A stretch of DNA of 64,000 nt from Lapillicoccus jejuensis (GCF_006715055.1 NZ_VFMN01000001.1:2604001-2668000); one strand, 5' to 3'; positions 42,620 through 52,628 are shown, counted from the stretch's first letter. The notes: generated by a model not told the origin, from the sequence alone. Numbers and translations: made by a program.

Positions 42620-44068
42620 ATGGGTCTGCGCGCGCACCGGCGCCCACCGCACCGCGAGGCACGACGGCGATCCCGCCTCCTCCCCGTCCTCGCGACCGTC
42701 CTCGCCCTCGGCGCCGCCCCGGCGGTGCTCTCGGCGCCACCCGCCGGCGCCACCCCGCCGGGCACCAAGGACGTCACGGCCACGATGTTCGAGTGGCGCT
42801 ACGACTCGGTCGCCACCGCCTGCACGACCGTCCTCGGCCCGAAGGGCTACGGCCTGGTCGAGGTCTCCCCGGCCGCCGAGCACATCGCCGGCTCGCAGTG
42901 GTGGACGTCGTACCAGCCCGTGAGCTACAAGATCGCCGGGCGCCTCGGTGACCAGGCGTCGTTCTCGCGGATGGTCTCCGCGTGCCACGCCGCCGGCGTC
43001 AAGGTCGTCGCCGACGTCGTCGTCAACCACATGAGCGCGGGCAGCGGCACCGGCACCGGCGGGACGGCGTACACCAAGTACGACTACCCGGGGACCTACC
43101 AGACGCAGGACTTCCACTCCTGCCGTCGCGACATCGCGGACTACACCAACCGCACCGAGGTGCAGACCTGCGAGCTCGTCGGGCTCGCCGACCTCGACAC
43201 CGGCAGCGACTACGTGCGCGGGAGGATCGCCGGCTACCTCAGCTCGCTGCTCGCCCTCGGCGTCGACGGCTTCCGCGTCGACGCGGCGAAGCACGTCGCC
43301 GAGAGCGACCTCGCGGCCATCAAGGCCAAGCTGAGCAACCCGAACGCCTACTGGGTCCAGGAGGTCATCCCCGGCGCGGGGGAGGCCGTCCAGCCGTCGG
43401 AGTACACGCCGACGGGCGACGTCGACAACTTCCAGGGGGCCTTCGACCTCAAGCGGATGTTCACCTCCGACAAGATCGCCTACCTGTCGAACTGGGGCGA
43501 GCCGTGGGGCTACCTCAAGAGCGGCCAGGCGCGGACCTTCATCGACAACTGGGACACCGAGCGCAACGGCTCGACCCTCAACGCCGGGTACGGCAACACC
43601 TACACGCTCGCCAACGTCTTCATGCTGGCCTGGCCGTACGGCAGCCCCAACGTCCTGTCGAGCTACCAGTACGCCGGCAACGACGACGGCCCGCCGAACG
43701 GCGGCACGGTCAACGCCTGCTTCTCCGACGGCTGGCGCTGCCAGCACCTGTGGCGCCAGATCGCCAACATGGTGGCCTTCCGGAACGCGACCGCCGGCCA
43801 GCCCGTGACGAGCTGGTGGAGCAACGGCGCCAACGCCATCGCCTTCGGGCGCGGCTCTCGCGGCTACGTCGCGATCAACCACGAGGGCTCCGCGATCACC
43901 CGGACCTTCCAGACCAGCCTGCCGGCGGGGTCCTACTGCGACGTCCAGCACGGTGACCCGGGCGCGAACGGCGCCTGCAGCGGCCCGAAGTACACGGTCG
44001 CGTCGAACGGCACGTTCACCGCCACCGTCGGGGCCGGGGACGCGGTCGCGCTGTACGTCGGCGCCTGA
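42620..44068 (+). CDS. Secreted alpha-amylase, GH13
   Basis: 482 residues; AAGGAG 6-7 nt before the ATG. The signal peptide has a long basic n-region ([13 protein letters not shown]) and ends near [11 protein letters not shown]13 regions: [10 protein letters not shown] (I), GFRVDAAKH with nucleophile Asp221 (II), VQEVI with acid/base Glu248 (III), [11 protein letters not shown] with Asp312 (IV). The overall form is that of actinobacterial/animal-type GH13_32 amylases, with the C-terminal beta-domain but no starch-binding module. Oddity: region IV reads NWD, where NHD is usual, so the substrate-binding His is Trp311. It hydrolyses alpha-1,4-glucans outside the cell. Confidence 0.95.
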   Translation: MGLRAHRRPPHREARRRSRLLPVLATVLALGAAPAVLSAPPAGATPPGTKDVTATMFEWRYDSVATACTTVLGPKGYGLVEVSPAAEHIAGSQWWTSYQPVSYKIAGRLGDQASFSRMVSACHAAGVKVVADVVVNHMSAGSGTGTGGTAYTKYDYPGTYQTQDFHSCRRDIADYTNRTEVQTCELVGLADLDTGSDYVRGRIAGYLSSLLALGVDGFRVDAAKHVAESDLAAIKAKLSNPNAYWVQEVIPGAGEAVQPSEYTPTGDVDNFQGAFDLKRMFTSDKIAYLSNWGEPWGYLKSGQARTFIDNWDTERNGSTLNAGYGNTYTLANVFMLAWPYGSPNVLSSYQYAGNDDGPPNGGTVNACFSDGWRCQHLWRQIANMVAFRNATAGQPVTSWWSNGANAIAFGRGSRGYVAINHEGSAITRTFQTSLPAGSYCDVQHGDPGANGACSGPKYTVASNGTFTATVGAGDAVALYVGA

Positions 44069-44089
44069 GCGGACCCGCACCACGCGAGG

Positions 44090-44129
44090 CGGGGTCGGGG
44101 GCGGCGGAACACCGTCGCCCCCGGCCCCG
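44090..44129 (+). terminator. Alpha-amylase terminator
   Basis: Arms 44090-44106 and 44113-44129 form 17 pairs (15 Watson-Crick, 2 G-U) around a 6-nt loop, 21 nt after the amylase stop and just before the next gene. Confidence 0.85.
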
Positions 44130-44139
44130 TTCCGCTCCC

Positions 44140-44562
44140 ATGGACCTCGACACCGCCCGGGAGCTCGCGCGCGAGCAGCGCCGCTCCGTCCTCGTCACCC
44201 TCAAGCGCGACGGCCGCCCGCAGCTGTCCAACGTGCTGCACCTGGTCGGCGACGACGGCCGGCTGCGGGTCTCGATCACCGCCGACCGCGCGAAGTACCA
44301 CAACCTGCGCCGCACCCCGTGGGGCGCGCTGCACGTCACCACCGCGGACTTCTGGTCGTACGCCGTCCTCGAGGCCGACGTCGAGCTGCTCCCGGTCGCG
44401 CAGGACCCCCACGACGCGACGGTCGACGCGCTCGTCGAGTACTACCGCACCGCCCAGGGCGAGCACCCGGACTGGGACGAGTACCGCGCCGCGATGGTCG
44501 TCGAGCAGCGCCTGCTCGCCGTCCTCACCCCCACGCACGCCTACGGCCAGCGCCAGGGCTGA
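44140..44562 (+). CDS. PPOX-class (probably F420-dependent) oxidoreductase
   Basis: 140 residues, one split-barrel flavin-type domain: RRSVLVTLKRDGRPQLSNVLHLVG, then LRVSITADRAKYHNLRRTPWGALHVT and ADFWSYAVLEADVELLPVA. This matches the pyridoxamine-phosphate-oxidase-like family; the length and the AKYHNLRRTP segment resemble F420-dependent actinobacterial members (TIGR03618-like) more than PNPOx. These proteins reduce or oxidise small substrates using the deazaflavin F420. Convergent with the AhpD-like gene, with the 51-bp repeat array between. Confidence 0.88.
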   Translation: MDLDTARELAREQRRSVLVTLKRDGRPQLSNVLHLVGDDGRLRVSITADRAKYHNLRRTPWGALHVTTADFWSYAVLEADVELLPVAQDPHDATVDALVEYYRTAQGEHPDWDEYRAAMVVEQRLLAVLTPTHAYGQRQG

Positions 44563-44596
44563 GCGCCCGTACGGTGCGCGTCACTCCCGGCGGCGG

Positions 44597-44677
44597 TCAG
44601 CGTCGCGTGTGGCGAGGACGGCGATCCTCCGCGTCGGCGATGACCTCGCGGTACGGCTCCGGCGTTCCTATGTGAAC
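44597..44677 (-). pseudogene. Possible C-terminal gene fragment
   Basis: The minus frame ending at TGA 44599-44597 reads PVHIGTPEPYREVIADAEDR and then basic residues to the stop, with coding-like G/C third positions. There is no start or upstream body: the frame runs directly into the 51-bp repeats. It could be the remnant of a gene cut by the repeat array. I do not recognise the family. Confidence 0.3.
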
Positions 44678-44822
44678 GGGGCGGGTTGCTGACATCCATC
44701 AATTGATGGCTCTCAGCAGCGCGGGTGCGGGGCGGGTTGCTGACATCCATCAATTGATGGCTTTCAGCAGCGCGGGTGCGGGGCGGGTTGCTGACATCCA
44801 TCAATTGATGGCTCTCAGCAGC
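44678..44822. repeat. Tandem array of 51-bp palindromic repeats (2.85 units)
   Basis: Units begin at 44678, 44729 and 44780 with an exact 51-bp period; the third is cut at 44822. They are near-identical (CTCTCAGC versus CTTTCAGC in unit 2). Each unit contains CCATCAATTGATGG, a perfect 14-bp palindrome, flanked by TGCTGA and TCAGCA arms, so each can fold into a long hairpin with a 3/3 internal loop. The AATT core is conspicuous in this GC-rich DNA. It lies between two convergent genes. Confidence 0.95.
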
Positions 44823-44826
44823 GCCG

Positions 44827-45462
44827 TCACTCCTCGGGCGTGCGGCCCCAGGTCACGGCGTCGCGCACGACCTCCGGCAGGCCGTCGACGAGGGCCCGGT
44901 CCGGGCGCGCGCCGAGCGCGTCGTTGACCGTCGAGAACGCGACCCGCAGCGCGACGAAGAGCGTGATGGCGGCGACCTGCGTGTCGTCGTACCCGGCGGC
45001 GCGCAGCGCGTCGAGGTCCTCCGGGGTCGTGCCGTTCGGGTCGGCGGTGACCGTTCGGGCCCACTGCGCCAGCGCCCGCTCACCGGTGTCGAGCCGGGTG
45101 TCGTCACCGCGCAGCACCGTCGCCGCGACGTCCGGGTCCGCGACCGACGCGAGCTTCCCGCCCCAGGCGAGCGAGCAGTAGGAGTCGCCGAGCGTCGACG
45201 CGCACGCCGCGACGAGCACCCCCCGCTGGCGCATCGACAGCCCCGCGGTGCGCGCGGCCCCGCCCAGCAGCGCGAAGAGCGCGTCGTGCTCGGCGGGCAG
45301 CCGACCCCACAGCCGCGAGGCGTTCATGACGTAGCCCAGCTGCTCGAGGTCGTCCCGGCCCAGCCGCTGCGCCCCCTCGCTCGGCGGGGTCGGCGCGAGG
45401 AAGCTGCCGGACGGCTCGGTCCCCAGGTCAGCGCGCACGTCCGTGGTGACGTCGTACTCCAT
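44827..45462 (-). CDS. Carboxymuconolactone decarboxylase / AhpD-like protein
   Basis: 211 residues from ATG 45462, with GAGGAGGAG upstream. The all-helical CMD/AhpD fold is recognisable from [41 protein letters not shown]. The AhpD redox motif (CxxC followed by His) is altered: only [10 protein letters not shown] with a Trp/Gly after it, so it may not be a classic AhpD-type reductase. The C-terminal part ([17 protein letters not shown] ... [16 protein letters not shown]) repeats the helical motif. Likely a cytoplasmic peroxidase-related or carboxymuconolactone-type enzyme. Confidence 0.82.
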   Translation of the reverse strand: MEYDVTTDVRADLGTEPSGSFLAPTPPSEGAQRLGRDDLEQLGYVMNASRLWGRLPAEHDALFALLGGAARTAGLSMRQRGVLVAACASTLGDSYCSLAWGGKLASVADPDVAATVLRGDDTRLDTGERALAQWARTVTADPNGTTPEDLDALRAAGYDDTQVAAITLFVALRVAFSTVNDALGARPDRALVDGLPEVVRDAVTWGRTPEE

Positions 45463-45580
45463 CGGCTCCTCCTCGGACGACCGGACGGCGCGCCTGCCGC
45501 GCGGTCCCAGCATGCAGCAGCGGCCGCGTCCACGGGAGATAGCGGCTCGATCAGCGGCTCCGTTCCGCCAGACTGGGGCC

Positions 45581-46378
45581 ATGACCGAGCGCAAGCCCGT
45601 CGAGTGCTGGCTGACCGACATGGACGGCGTCCTCGTCCACGAGGAGCACGCCATCCCCGGCGCGTCCGACTTCATCGAGGCGCTGGTCGAGACCGAGCGG
45701 CGTTTCCTCGTCCTCACGAACAACTCGATCTACACCCCGCGCGACCTGCGGGCGCGCCTCGCCCGCAGCGGCATCGACCTGCCGGAGGAGGTCATCTGGA
45801 CGTCGGCGCTGGCCACCGCCGCGTTCCTCGCGGAGCAGCGGCCCGGCGGGTCGGCGTACGTCGTGGGGGAGGCGGGGATGACGACGGCGCTGCACGAGGC
45901 GGGCTACACGCTCACCGAGCGCGACCCCGACTACGTCGTCCTCGGCGAGACCCGCACCTACTCCTTCGAGGCCATCACCAAGGCCATCCGGCTCATCGTC
46001 GCCGGAGCCCGCTTCATCGCCACCAACCCCGACCCCAGCGGCCCCAGCCCGGACGGCATGCTGCCGGCCACCGGGTCGGTCGCCGCGCTCATCACCCGGG
46101 CCACCGGGCGGGAGCCGTACTACGTCGGCAAGCCCAACCCGCTGATGATGCGCAGCGCGCTCAACCGCATCGAGGCGCACAGCGAGACGACGGTGATGAT
46201 CGGCGACCGGATGGACACCGACGTCGTCAGCGGGCTCGAGGCCGGGCTACGGACCGTCCTCGTCCTCACCGGGTCGACGTCGCGCGACCAGGTCGAGCGG
46301 TACCCCTTCCGTCCCACCCGGGTCGTCGACTCGATCGCCGACGTCGTGCCGCTCGTCGCCGAGCTCGCCGGCCGGTGA
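45581..46378 (+). CDS. HAD-IIA family phosphatase (NagD-like)
   Basis: 265 residues from ATG 45581. HAD motif I is [13 protein letters not shown] with Asp13 as nucleophile and Asp15 as acid/base; motif [16 protein letters not shown]; motif III Lys in [11 protein letters not shown]; motif [12 protein letters not shown]. The C2B-type cap between II and III includes [22 protein letters not shown]. NagD-type enzymes dephosphorylate nucleotides or sugar phosphates. Its stop overlaps the start of the amidohydrolase gene (GTGA), so the two are cotranslated. Confidence 0.93.
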   Translation: MTERKPVECWLTDMDGVLVHEEHAIPGASDFIEALVETERRFLVLTNNSIYTPRDLRARLARSGIDLPEEVIWTSALATAAFLAEQRPGGSAYVVGEAGMTTALHEAGYTLTERDPDYVVLGETRTYSFEAITKAIRLIVAGARFIATNPDPSGPSPDGMLPATGSVAALITRATGREPYYVGKPNPLMMRSALNRIEAHSETTVMIGDRMDTDVVSGLEAGLRTVLVLTGSTSRDQVERYPFRPTRVVDSIADVVPLVAELAGR

Positions 46379-47271
46379 CCGGCCCGCGGACCGACGCCGA
46401 GGTGCCGTCGTACTGGCAGGGGCTGGGGCTGCCCGGTCTGGCCGACGTCCACGTGCACTTCCTGCCCGAGCCGGTCCTGGCCAAGGTGTGGGCGTACTTC
46501 GACCACGCCGAGGAGCACTACGGCCGCGCCTGGCCGGTGCACTACCGCCTGCCCGAGGAGGAGCGGCTCGCGACGATCCGGGCGCTCGGCGTCCGCGCCG
46601 TCACCTCGCTCTGCTACCCGCACAAGCCGGGGATGGCGTCCTGGCTCAACGACTGGTGCACCGACTTCGCCGCGCGGGTGCCCGACGCCGTCCACTCGAT
46701 GACCCTCTACCCCGAGGACGGCGTGGGGACGTACGTCGCCGCGGCCCTCGCCGCCGGGGCGCGCCTCGCCAAGGTGCACGTGCAGGTCGGCGTCTTCGCC
46801 CCCGACGACCCCCGGCTCGACCCGGCCTGGGGGCTGCTCCAGGACGCGCAGGTGCCGGTCGTGCTGCACGCCGGGTCGGCGCCGCTGCCCGGCCCCTTCA
46901 CCGGGCCGGGCCCGGTCGAGGCGGTGCTGCGCCGCTTCCCGCGGCTCGTGCTCGTCATCGCCCACCTGGGGATGAGCGAGTACGACGCCTTCGCCACGCT
47001 CGCCGAGCGGTACCCCACCGTCCACCTCGACACGACCATGGCCGGCACGGACTTCACCGAGGCGACGACACCGATGCCGCCCGGGCACGCCTCGCGGCTC
47101 GCCGACCTGCGCGACCAGGTCGTCCTCGGCTCCGACTTCCCCAACATCCCCTACCCCTACGCGCACCAGCTCGAGGCGCTCGACCGGCTCGGGCTCGGCG
47201 ACGACTGGCTGCGCGCCGTCCTGTGGGACAACGGCGCCCGGCTGCTCGGGCTGCCGGGACGCGCCGGCTGA
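46375..47271 (+). CDS. Amidohydrolase-2 family metal-dependent hydrolase
   Basis: 298 residues from GTG 46375, overlapping the HAD gene by 4 nt. Metal ligands typical of the family: HxH in [12 protein letters not shown], His in [12 protein letters not shown], His in [12 protein letters not shown] and Asp in [17 protein letters not shown]. These TIM-barrel enzymes hydrolyse C-N or C-C bonds or decarboxylate aromatic acids; the specific reaction is not evident. Linkage to a NagD-like phosphatase suggests a small scavenging pathway. Confidence 0.9.
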   Translation: MTGPRTDAEVPSYWQGLGLPGLADVHVHFLPEPVLAKVWAYFDHAEEHYGRAWPVHYRLPEEERLATIRALGVRAVTSLCYPHKPGMASWLNDWCTDFAARVPDAVHSMTLYPEDGVGTYVAAALAAGARLAKVHVQVGVFAPDDPRLDPAWGLLQDAQVPVVLHAGSAPLPGPFTGPGPVEAVLRRFPRLVLVIAHLGMSEYDAFATLAERYPTVHLDTTMAGTDFTEATTPMPPGHASRLADLRDQVVLGSDFPNIPYPYAHQLEALDRLGLGDDWLRAVLWDNGARLLGLPGRAG

Positions 47272-47445
47272 GGTCGTCCGAGCCGGTCGGGGCACCCACC
47301 GTTCGGTCGACCTCTTCCCGGACTCCACCCAGGTCGGGGCCGCCCGCGGGTTACCCTCGGGCGAGCTCCGGGGCACCCGGGGCGGTGCCGTCCGCTGGGG
47401 GCGGCCTCGGGAAGGACCGGTTCCGGTCCGAAGGGGAGCGTGCTC

Positions 47446-49965
47446 GTGCGCGGACGACGTCTCGGTCGCGGTGGGGCGGCGGTGGTCGCCGTCGGCCTGG
47501 TGGCCGTCACGATGGGAGCGTCGTCGTCGGCGCTCACGCCCGCTCCGGCGCCGGTGCAGCCGGTCGTCGCGCTGCCCGCGGGACCGGCGCTCCAGGACAC
47601 CCCCGCCCCCAACCTGTGGGGCACCAACGGCCGGGTGTCCGACCTCGCCGTGTCACCCGACGGCCGCTACGCCTACCTCGGCGGGGCCTTCGACTACGTG
47701 GGGCCGACCACCGGTCACGCCGTCACGACGGCGCCGTCACCGGACGCGGGCACCGTCGTGAACGGGCCGGCGCTGGGCCTCGACGGCACGGTCAGCGCCG
47801 CGATCCCCGGCCGCACCGCGGGGGAGTGGTACCTCGGTGGCTCCTTCACCCGGGCCGGCGGCGCCCGCCACGTCGGTCTCGCCCACGTCCTGGCCGACGG
47901 CACCGTCGACGCGTCCTTCACCCCCGCGGTGACCGGCTCGGTCGCGGCGCTCGCCCTGTCCTCGGACGGGACCACCCTGCTCGTCGGCGGGTCGTTCACG
48001 GGCCTGCGCGGCTCGAACGAGTCGACCGACACCGCGCGGACGAACCTCGCCGCGGTCGACGCCGTCACCGGCTTCCGCTCGACCGCGTTCACCGCGCAGA
48101 CCAACGCCGCCGTCACCTCGCTGGTGGTGACCGGCGACCGGGTCTACGTCGGCGGCGCCTTCACCACCGCCGCGGGCGCCGCCCGCGCGGGCGTGGCCCG
48201 GGTCGCGGTGGCGACCGGGGCCCTCGACGCGTTCGCCCCCGCCTTCCTCGGCGGCCCGGTGCGCTCCCTCGCCGTCGCGCCCGGGGCGAGCAGCGACACG
48301 GACACGGTGTACGCCGGCGGCGACTTCACCTCCGTCCGGCCGACGACGACCGCCAGCGCGCGGTCGCGCCTCGCGGCGGTCTCCGGCGCCGGGGCCCTGC
48401 TCACCTGGACCGCGTCGACCAACGCCTCGGTGACGTCGCTGGCCCTGTCCCCGGACACCCAGAGCCTGCTCGTCGGTGGGTCCTTCACCCAGCTCGGCGT
48501 CGCCGCCCGGTCCGGCTTCGGCCGGGTCGCGGCGGTCTCCAGCACGGCGTACCCGTCCGGGACGGTGATGGCCGCCGACGCCAGGCTGAGCGGCTGCCAC
48601 CTGCCGCACGGCACCCAGAACACCAACACCTTCTACCCGTGCTCGCTCTCGGTGCAGTCGGTCGCCTGGTCGCCCGACGGCCAGACCGCGTACGTCGGCG
48701 GCAACTTCACCCGCGCGCTCGGCAGCGTCCGGCACGACGCCGCCGCGCTGAGCCTGCCCGCGCCCGGCTCGCCGGGGGCCCTCACCGCGTGGGCGCCGAT
48801 GCCGTCGGCGACGGTCGACGTCGTCACCGCCACCGCGACCGGCGTCCTGCTCGGCGGGGACCTGCAGAGCGCGAACGGGATCTACCGGCGCGGACTGGCC
48901 CGCATCGACCTGTCCACCGGGCAGGCGGACCCCGGCTTCACGGCGGACCTCGCCGGGTTCGCCGGCGGCAGCACCGGCCCCGACGGCAGCGTCCTCGACC
49001 TCGAGCTCGACGCGGCCGGCACCTCGCTCTACGTCGGCGGCTACTTCGCCTCGGTCAACACCACCCCCCACGCAGGCGTCGTCAAGGTGGCCGCCGCCAC
49101 CGGCGTCGTCGACGCCGCCTTCCGGGCCACCACCGACAAGGGCGTGCAGGCCCTCGCCGTCCGCGGGACCTCGGTGTTCCTCGGGGGCGCCTTCACGCAG
49201 GTCGGCACCGTGACGCGCCAGCACGCCGCCAAGGTCGCCGCGACGACCGGCGCGGTCGACCCGACGTGGGTGGCGAACGCCACCGACTCGACCAACCCCG
49301 TGCTGCGCGGCGGCAACGTCTTCGGGGTGGCGGTCACCCGTGACGGCTCGCGGGCCTTCCTCGCCGGCGGGTTCACGGTCGTCAACGGCCGCCCGGTCTC
49401 CGGGGGCATCGTCGCCATCGACGGTCGCAGCGGCGCGGTGCTCCCCTCGCCCCTCGGGGGGGTCGTCCCGCCCTGCCCCGGCAAGGTCAACTACATCGTC
49501 TCGCTCTACCTCAGCCCGGACGACCAGCGCCTCTACGGCGGGGACCTCTGCCCCGACTACACCTACCAGTGGGACGCGGTCCGCCTGGCCGCCGGCCCGG
49601 CGCCCCAGGGCCTGATCTGGCGCCAGTGGTGCAACGGGGGCATGCAGGCCCGCCTCGAGGTCAACGGCACCTTCTACTACGGCACCCACGGCGGCGACGC
49701 CGGTCGCGGCGGGTACTGCGCGCCGCGCGCCTTCGAGCACTCGGAGACGCCGCAGCAGCGGGTCGCCGCGTGGCGGGCGAGCGACGGCATGCTGCTCAGC
49801 TGGGCGCCGTTCTTCGACTCGCCCATGGGCGTCTGGTCGTACGCCGTCGTCCCCGGCACCGCCGCGGGCACCACCGCCGGCCTGCTCGTCGGCGGTGACT
49901 TCACCGTCGTCGGCGGCCGCGGCACCCTCCAGCAGGGGCTCGTGCTGCTGCCCGGCACCCCCTGA
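47446..49965 (+). CDS. Secreted propeller-like protein A (delta-60-type VGGxF repeats)
   Basis: 839 residues from GTG 47446, which has AAGGGGAG at good spacing; GTG 47440 is too close to it. The signal peptide ends near ASSSALTPA. The rest is built from roughly a dozen repeats of ~55-60 residues with the core (L/V)xVGGxFxxVxG ... (e.g. LLVGGSFTGLRG, VYVGGAFTTAAG, LYVGGYFASVN, AFLAGGFTVVNG), the delta-60 repeat pattern, expected to form beta-propellers. Cysteines occur in conserved spots (GCHLPHGTQNTNTFYPCS, GGDLCPDYTYQWD). It is a clear paralogue of the next gene. No catalytic motif or cell-wall anchor. Confidence 0.88.
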   Translation: MRGRRLGRGGAAVVAVGLVAVTMGASSSALTPAPAPVQPVVALPAGPALQDTPAPNLWGTNGRVSDLAVSPDGRYAYLGGAFDYVGPTTGHAVTTAPSPDAGTVVNGPALGLDGTVSAAIPGRTAGEWYLGGSFTRAGGARHVGLAHVLADGTVDASFTPAVTGSVAALALSSDGTTLLVGGSFTGLRGSNESTDTARTNLAAVDAVTGFRSTAFTAQTNAAVTSLVVTGDRVYVGGAFTTAAGAARAGVARVAVATGALDAFAPAFLGGPVRSLAVAPGASSDTDTVYAGGDFTSVRPTTTASARSRLAAVSGAGALLTWTASTNASVTSLALSPDTQSLLVGGSFTQLGVAARSGFGRVAAVSSTAYPSGTVMAADARLSGCHLPHGTQNTNTFYPCSLSVQSVAWSPDGQTAYVGGNFTRALGSVRHDAAALSLPAPGSPGALTAWAPMPSATVDVVTATATGVLLGGDLQSANGIYRRGLARIDLSTGQADPGFTADLAGFAGGSTGPDGSVLDLELDAAGTSLYVGGYFASVNTTPHAGVVKVAAATGVVDAAFRATTDKGVQALAVRGTSVFLGGAFTQVGTVTRQHAAKVAATTGAVDPTWVANATDSTNPVLRGGNVFGVAVTRDGSRAFLAGGFTVVNGRPVSGGIVAIDGRSGAVLPSPLGGVVPPCPGKVNYIVSLYLSPDDQRLYGGDLCPDYTYQWDAVRLAAGPAPQGLIWRQWCNGGMQARLEVNGTFYYGTHGGDAGRGGYCAPRAFEHSETPQQRVAAWRASDGMLLSWAPFFDSPMGVWSYAVVPGTAAGTTAGLLVGGDFTVVGGRGTLQQGLVLLPGTP

Positions 49966-50159
49966 CGCCGCCGGCCCCGCGCGGGGGAGGCAGGACGGAA
50001 AGGTCTTTCCTGGGGATATCCGGCGAATCCCTCCGCGGCGGTCCGACCGTGGCCTAGGCTGGTCCTCGACGGGCTCTGGGGGCCCGCGGCGCCATGGGGA
50101 TGGCGCGAGTCGCGTCCGGCTGGGGAGCCTGGCGCCGTCACAGGGGAGAAGCACGACAC

Positions 50160-52583
50160 ATGCGCGTCCACACGCCTGCTCGACCGTCCGACCGCCCGCG
50201 GCAGCCGGGGGAGGGGTCGGTCACCGGCCGCCGTCCGGGTCGCCGTACGGCGCTCGCGGCCGCCGCCGCGGCGCTCGTCCCGGCGCTGCTCGCCGGCACC
50301 GCGGCCACGAGCGCGACCGCCGCCACCGCGGCGCTGCCGGCCGGCCCGGCGCTGGCCGCCACGGCCGACACCACCTGGTGGGGCACCAACGGCCGGGTGA
50401 TGGACATCGTCACCGACGGCCGCTCCGCGTGGCTCGGTGGCGGCTTCGACTACGTCGGGCCGACGACCGGCCACGGCGTCGTCGTCGACGCCGCGAGCGG
50501 CGCCGTCACCTCGGCGGGCTCGCTCGTCGTCGACGGCACCGTCGAGGCCTCGGTCGCCGACGGCGCGGGCGGCTACTACCTCGGCGGCTCGTTCCTGCGG
50601 GCCGGCACCAGCCGGCGGGTGGGCCTGCTGCACGTCAAGGCCGACGGCACCATCGACCGCACCTTCGCCCCCACCGTGACCGGCACGGTCCACGCCCTCG
50701 CCGTCTCCGGCGGCCGCCTCGTCGTCGGCGGGGAGCTGAGCGCCGTCTCGGGCACCGCCGTCACCAACCTCGTCGCCCTCGCGGCCGACGGCTCGGTCGA
50801 CACCTCGTGGACCGCCCCCACCGACGGCGCCGTGTGGACCCTGGCCGCCGCCGGCGACGCCATCTACGTCGGGGGTCGTTTCGGCACCGTGCGCGGCGTC
50901 GCCCGGGCCAACCTCGCCCGCCTGTCCGCGGTCGACGGCAGCGTCGCCCCCGATCTCACCGCCCGGCCGGACTCGACCGTCCGCGCCCTCGCCGTCCGCC
51001 CCGGCACCACGCACGCGCAGGACCTCGTCGTCCTCGGGGGTGACTTCGGCACCGTCGCCACGCCGGGCGGCACCGCCACCGCGCCGCGGCTCACCGCGCT
51101 GACCGGCGCCGGCGCCGCCACCGGCTGGGCCCCCGCGCCCGACGCGTCGGTCGCGACCGTCGCCCTCAGCCCGACGGGGGCCCTCCTCGCCGGCGGTTCC
51201 TTCCGCACCGTCGCCGGCCAGGGCCGCGTCGCCGTCGCCGAGTTCGCCCCCGGTGGGGCCCTGCTGCCCTTCGACGCGCGGCTGGCCGGCTGCCACCTGC
51301 CGCACACGACGAAGGACACCAACCAGCTGGTCGCCTGCTCGACGACGGTGTCGGCGGTCTCCTTCTCGGCCGACGGCGCCCGCGCCTTCGTCGGCGGGCT
51401 GTTCACGACGACGCAGGGCGTCGTGCGGCACGACGTGGCGTCGTACGACGTCGCGACCGGCGCGGTCACCGCATGGTCGCCGATGCCGGGCGCGTGGGTG
51501 CGCACCGTGACCCCGGTCGGCACGGGAGTGGTGCTCGGCGGCGACTTCACGAGCGTCGGCGGCCTCTACCGCGCCGGCCTGGCCAAGATCGACCTCTCGA
51601 CCGGTCGCGCCGACCCGGCCTTCCAGGCCGACGTCGACAACATGGTGCTCGACCTCGAGCTCGACGCCACCCGGTCCTCGCTCTACGTCGGCGGGTCGTT
51701 CCGCACCGTCGGCGGGGTCGTGCGCAACAAGGTCGCCAAGCTCGACCCGGCGACCGGCGCGGTCGACGCGACCTTCCGGACCGGCGCCAACAAGGACGTC
51801 CAGACCCTGGCCGTGCGCGGCGGGTCGCTGTTCTACGGCGGCCTGTTCACGCAGGTCGGCCAGACCACGAGGCTGCGCGCCGCCAAGGTCAGCGCGACCA
51901 CCGGTGCCGTCGACACCACGTGGCGGGCCGACACGACCGGCCCGGCCGGCGTCCGCCGCGACGGCGTCGTCTACTCGCTCGCGGCCTCGGCCGACGGCTC
52001 GCGGGTCTTCCTCGCCGGTGGGTTCACGGCGGTCAACGGCGTCGCCGTCAACGGCATCGTCGCCCTCGACGGGACCACCGGGGCGCTCACGCCCTCGCGG
52101 CTCGGCGGCATCCGCGGCGGCTGCGGCGACAACTTCATCAAGAAGCTCTACCTCAGCCCCGACGGGCAACGCCTCTGGGGCGGCGACCTCTGCCCCGACT
52201 ACATCTACCAGTGGGACGCGGTCTCGCTCGCCCAGAGCAAGCCCTTCGGCCTCAACTTCGTCACCTTCTGCAACGCCGGCATGCAGGGCGCCGTCGAGGT
52301 GGGCGGCCGGTTCTACATGGGCAGCCACGGCGGCGACCGCGGCCGCGGCGGCTCGTGCTGGGTCTCGCCGTCCAACACCTCGCTGGTGACCCAGTCGCGG
52401 GCGATGGCCTTCGACGCCGGCACGGGGGCCCTGCAGGCCTGGAGCCCGCTGTTCGACAGCCCGATGGGCGTGTGGTCCTACGCCGTCGTCCCGCAGGGCC
52501 TGCTCGTCGGCGGCGACTTCAGCGTCGCCGGCGACCGCAACACCCTCCAGCAGGGCCTCGCGCTCTTCCGCGGCACCCCCTGA
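50160..52583 (+). CDS. Secreted propeller-like protein B, paralogue of A
   Basis: 807 residues from ATG 50160, with AGGGGAGAAG upstream. A long basic region precedes the signal peptide core (RTALAAAAAALVPALLAGTAATSA). It has the same architecture as protein A: start WWGTNGRVMDIV..GGGFDYVGPTTGHG, repeats VGGRFGTVRG, VGGSFRTVGG, YGGLFTQVGQ, AGGFTAVNG, then GGDLCPDYIYQWDAV, FYMGSHGGDRGRGG and the shared ending FDSPMGVWSYAVVPQGLLVGGDF. The shared Cys-containing segments suggest disulfides. The tandem copy arose by duplication, with divergence by now substantial. The function is unknown; the context suggests glycan or mannoprotein binding. Confidence 0.88.
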   Translation: MRVHTPARPSDRPRQPGEGSVTGRRPGRRTALAAAAAALVPALLAGTAATSATAATAALPAGPALAATADTTWWGTNGRVMDIVTDGRSAWLGGGFDYVGPTTGHGVVVDAASGAVTSAGSLVVDGTVEASVADGAGGYYLGGSFLRAGTSRRVGLLHVKADGTIDRTFAPTVTGTVHALAVSGGRLVVGGELSAVSGTAVTNLVALAADGSVDTSWTAPTDGAVWTLAAAGDAIYVGGRFGTVRGVARANLARLSAVDGSVAPDLTARPDSTVRALAVRPGTTHAQDLVVLGGDFGTVATPGGTATAPRLTALTGAGAATGWAPAPDASVATVALSPTGALLAGGSFRTVAGQGRVAVAEFAPGGALLPFDARLAGCHLPHTTKDTNQLVACSTTVSAVSFSADGARAFVGGLFTTTQGVVRHDVASYDVATGAVTAWSPMPGAWVRTVTPVGTGVVLGGDFTSVGGLYRAGLAKIDLSTGRADPAFQADVDNMVLDLELDATRSSLYVGGSFRTVGGVVRNKVAKLDPATGAVDATFRTGANKDVQTLAVRGGSLFYGGLFTQVGQTTRLRAAKVSATTGAVDTTWRADTTGPAGVRRDGVVYSLAASADGSRVFLAGGFTAVNGVAVNGIVALDGTTGALTPSRLGGIRGGCGDNFIKKLYLSPDGQRLWGGDLCPDYIYQWDAVSLAQSKPFGLNFVTFCNAGMQGAVEVGGRFYMGSHGGDRGRGGSCWVSPSNTSLVTQSRAMAFDAGTGALQAWSPLFDSPMGVWSYAVVPQGLLVGGDFSVAGDRNTLQQGLALFRGTP

Positions 52584-52589
52584 GCTCGG

Positions 52590-52621
52590 GGGTGGGCGGG
52601 CCCCGACGGGCCCGCCCACCC
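52590..52621 (+). terminator. Terminator of propeller gene B
   Basis: GGGTGGGCGGGCCC (52590-52603) pairs perfectly with GGGCCCGCCCACCC (52608-52621) around a CGAC loop, 7 nt after the stop. Confidence 0.92.
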
Positions 52622-52628
52622 GCCCACA

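Noticed and set aside
44678-44822. CRISPR array
   Set aside because: Units are contiguous and identical with no variable spacers, and no cas genes are present.
44541-44927. Repeat-containing small ORFs across the 51-bp array on both strands
   Set aside because: 51 is a multiple of three, so frames stay open automatically and give 17-residue repeats; no start signals or conserved protein features.
49997-50010. Palindrome GGAAAG-GT-CTTTCC before propeller gene B as an operator
   Set aside because: Short, single occurrence and no matching site before propeller gene A; too weak to list.
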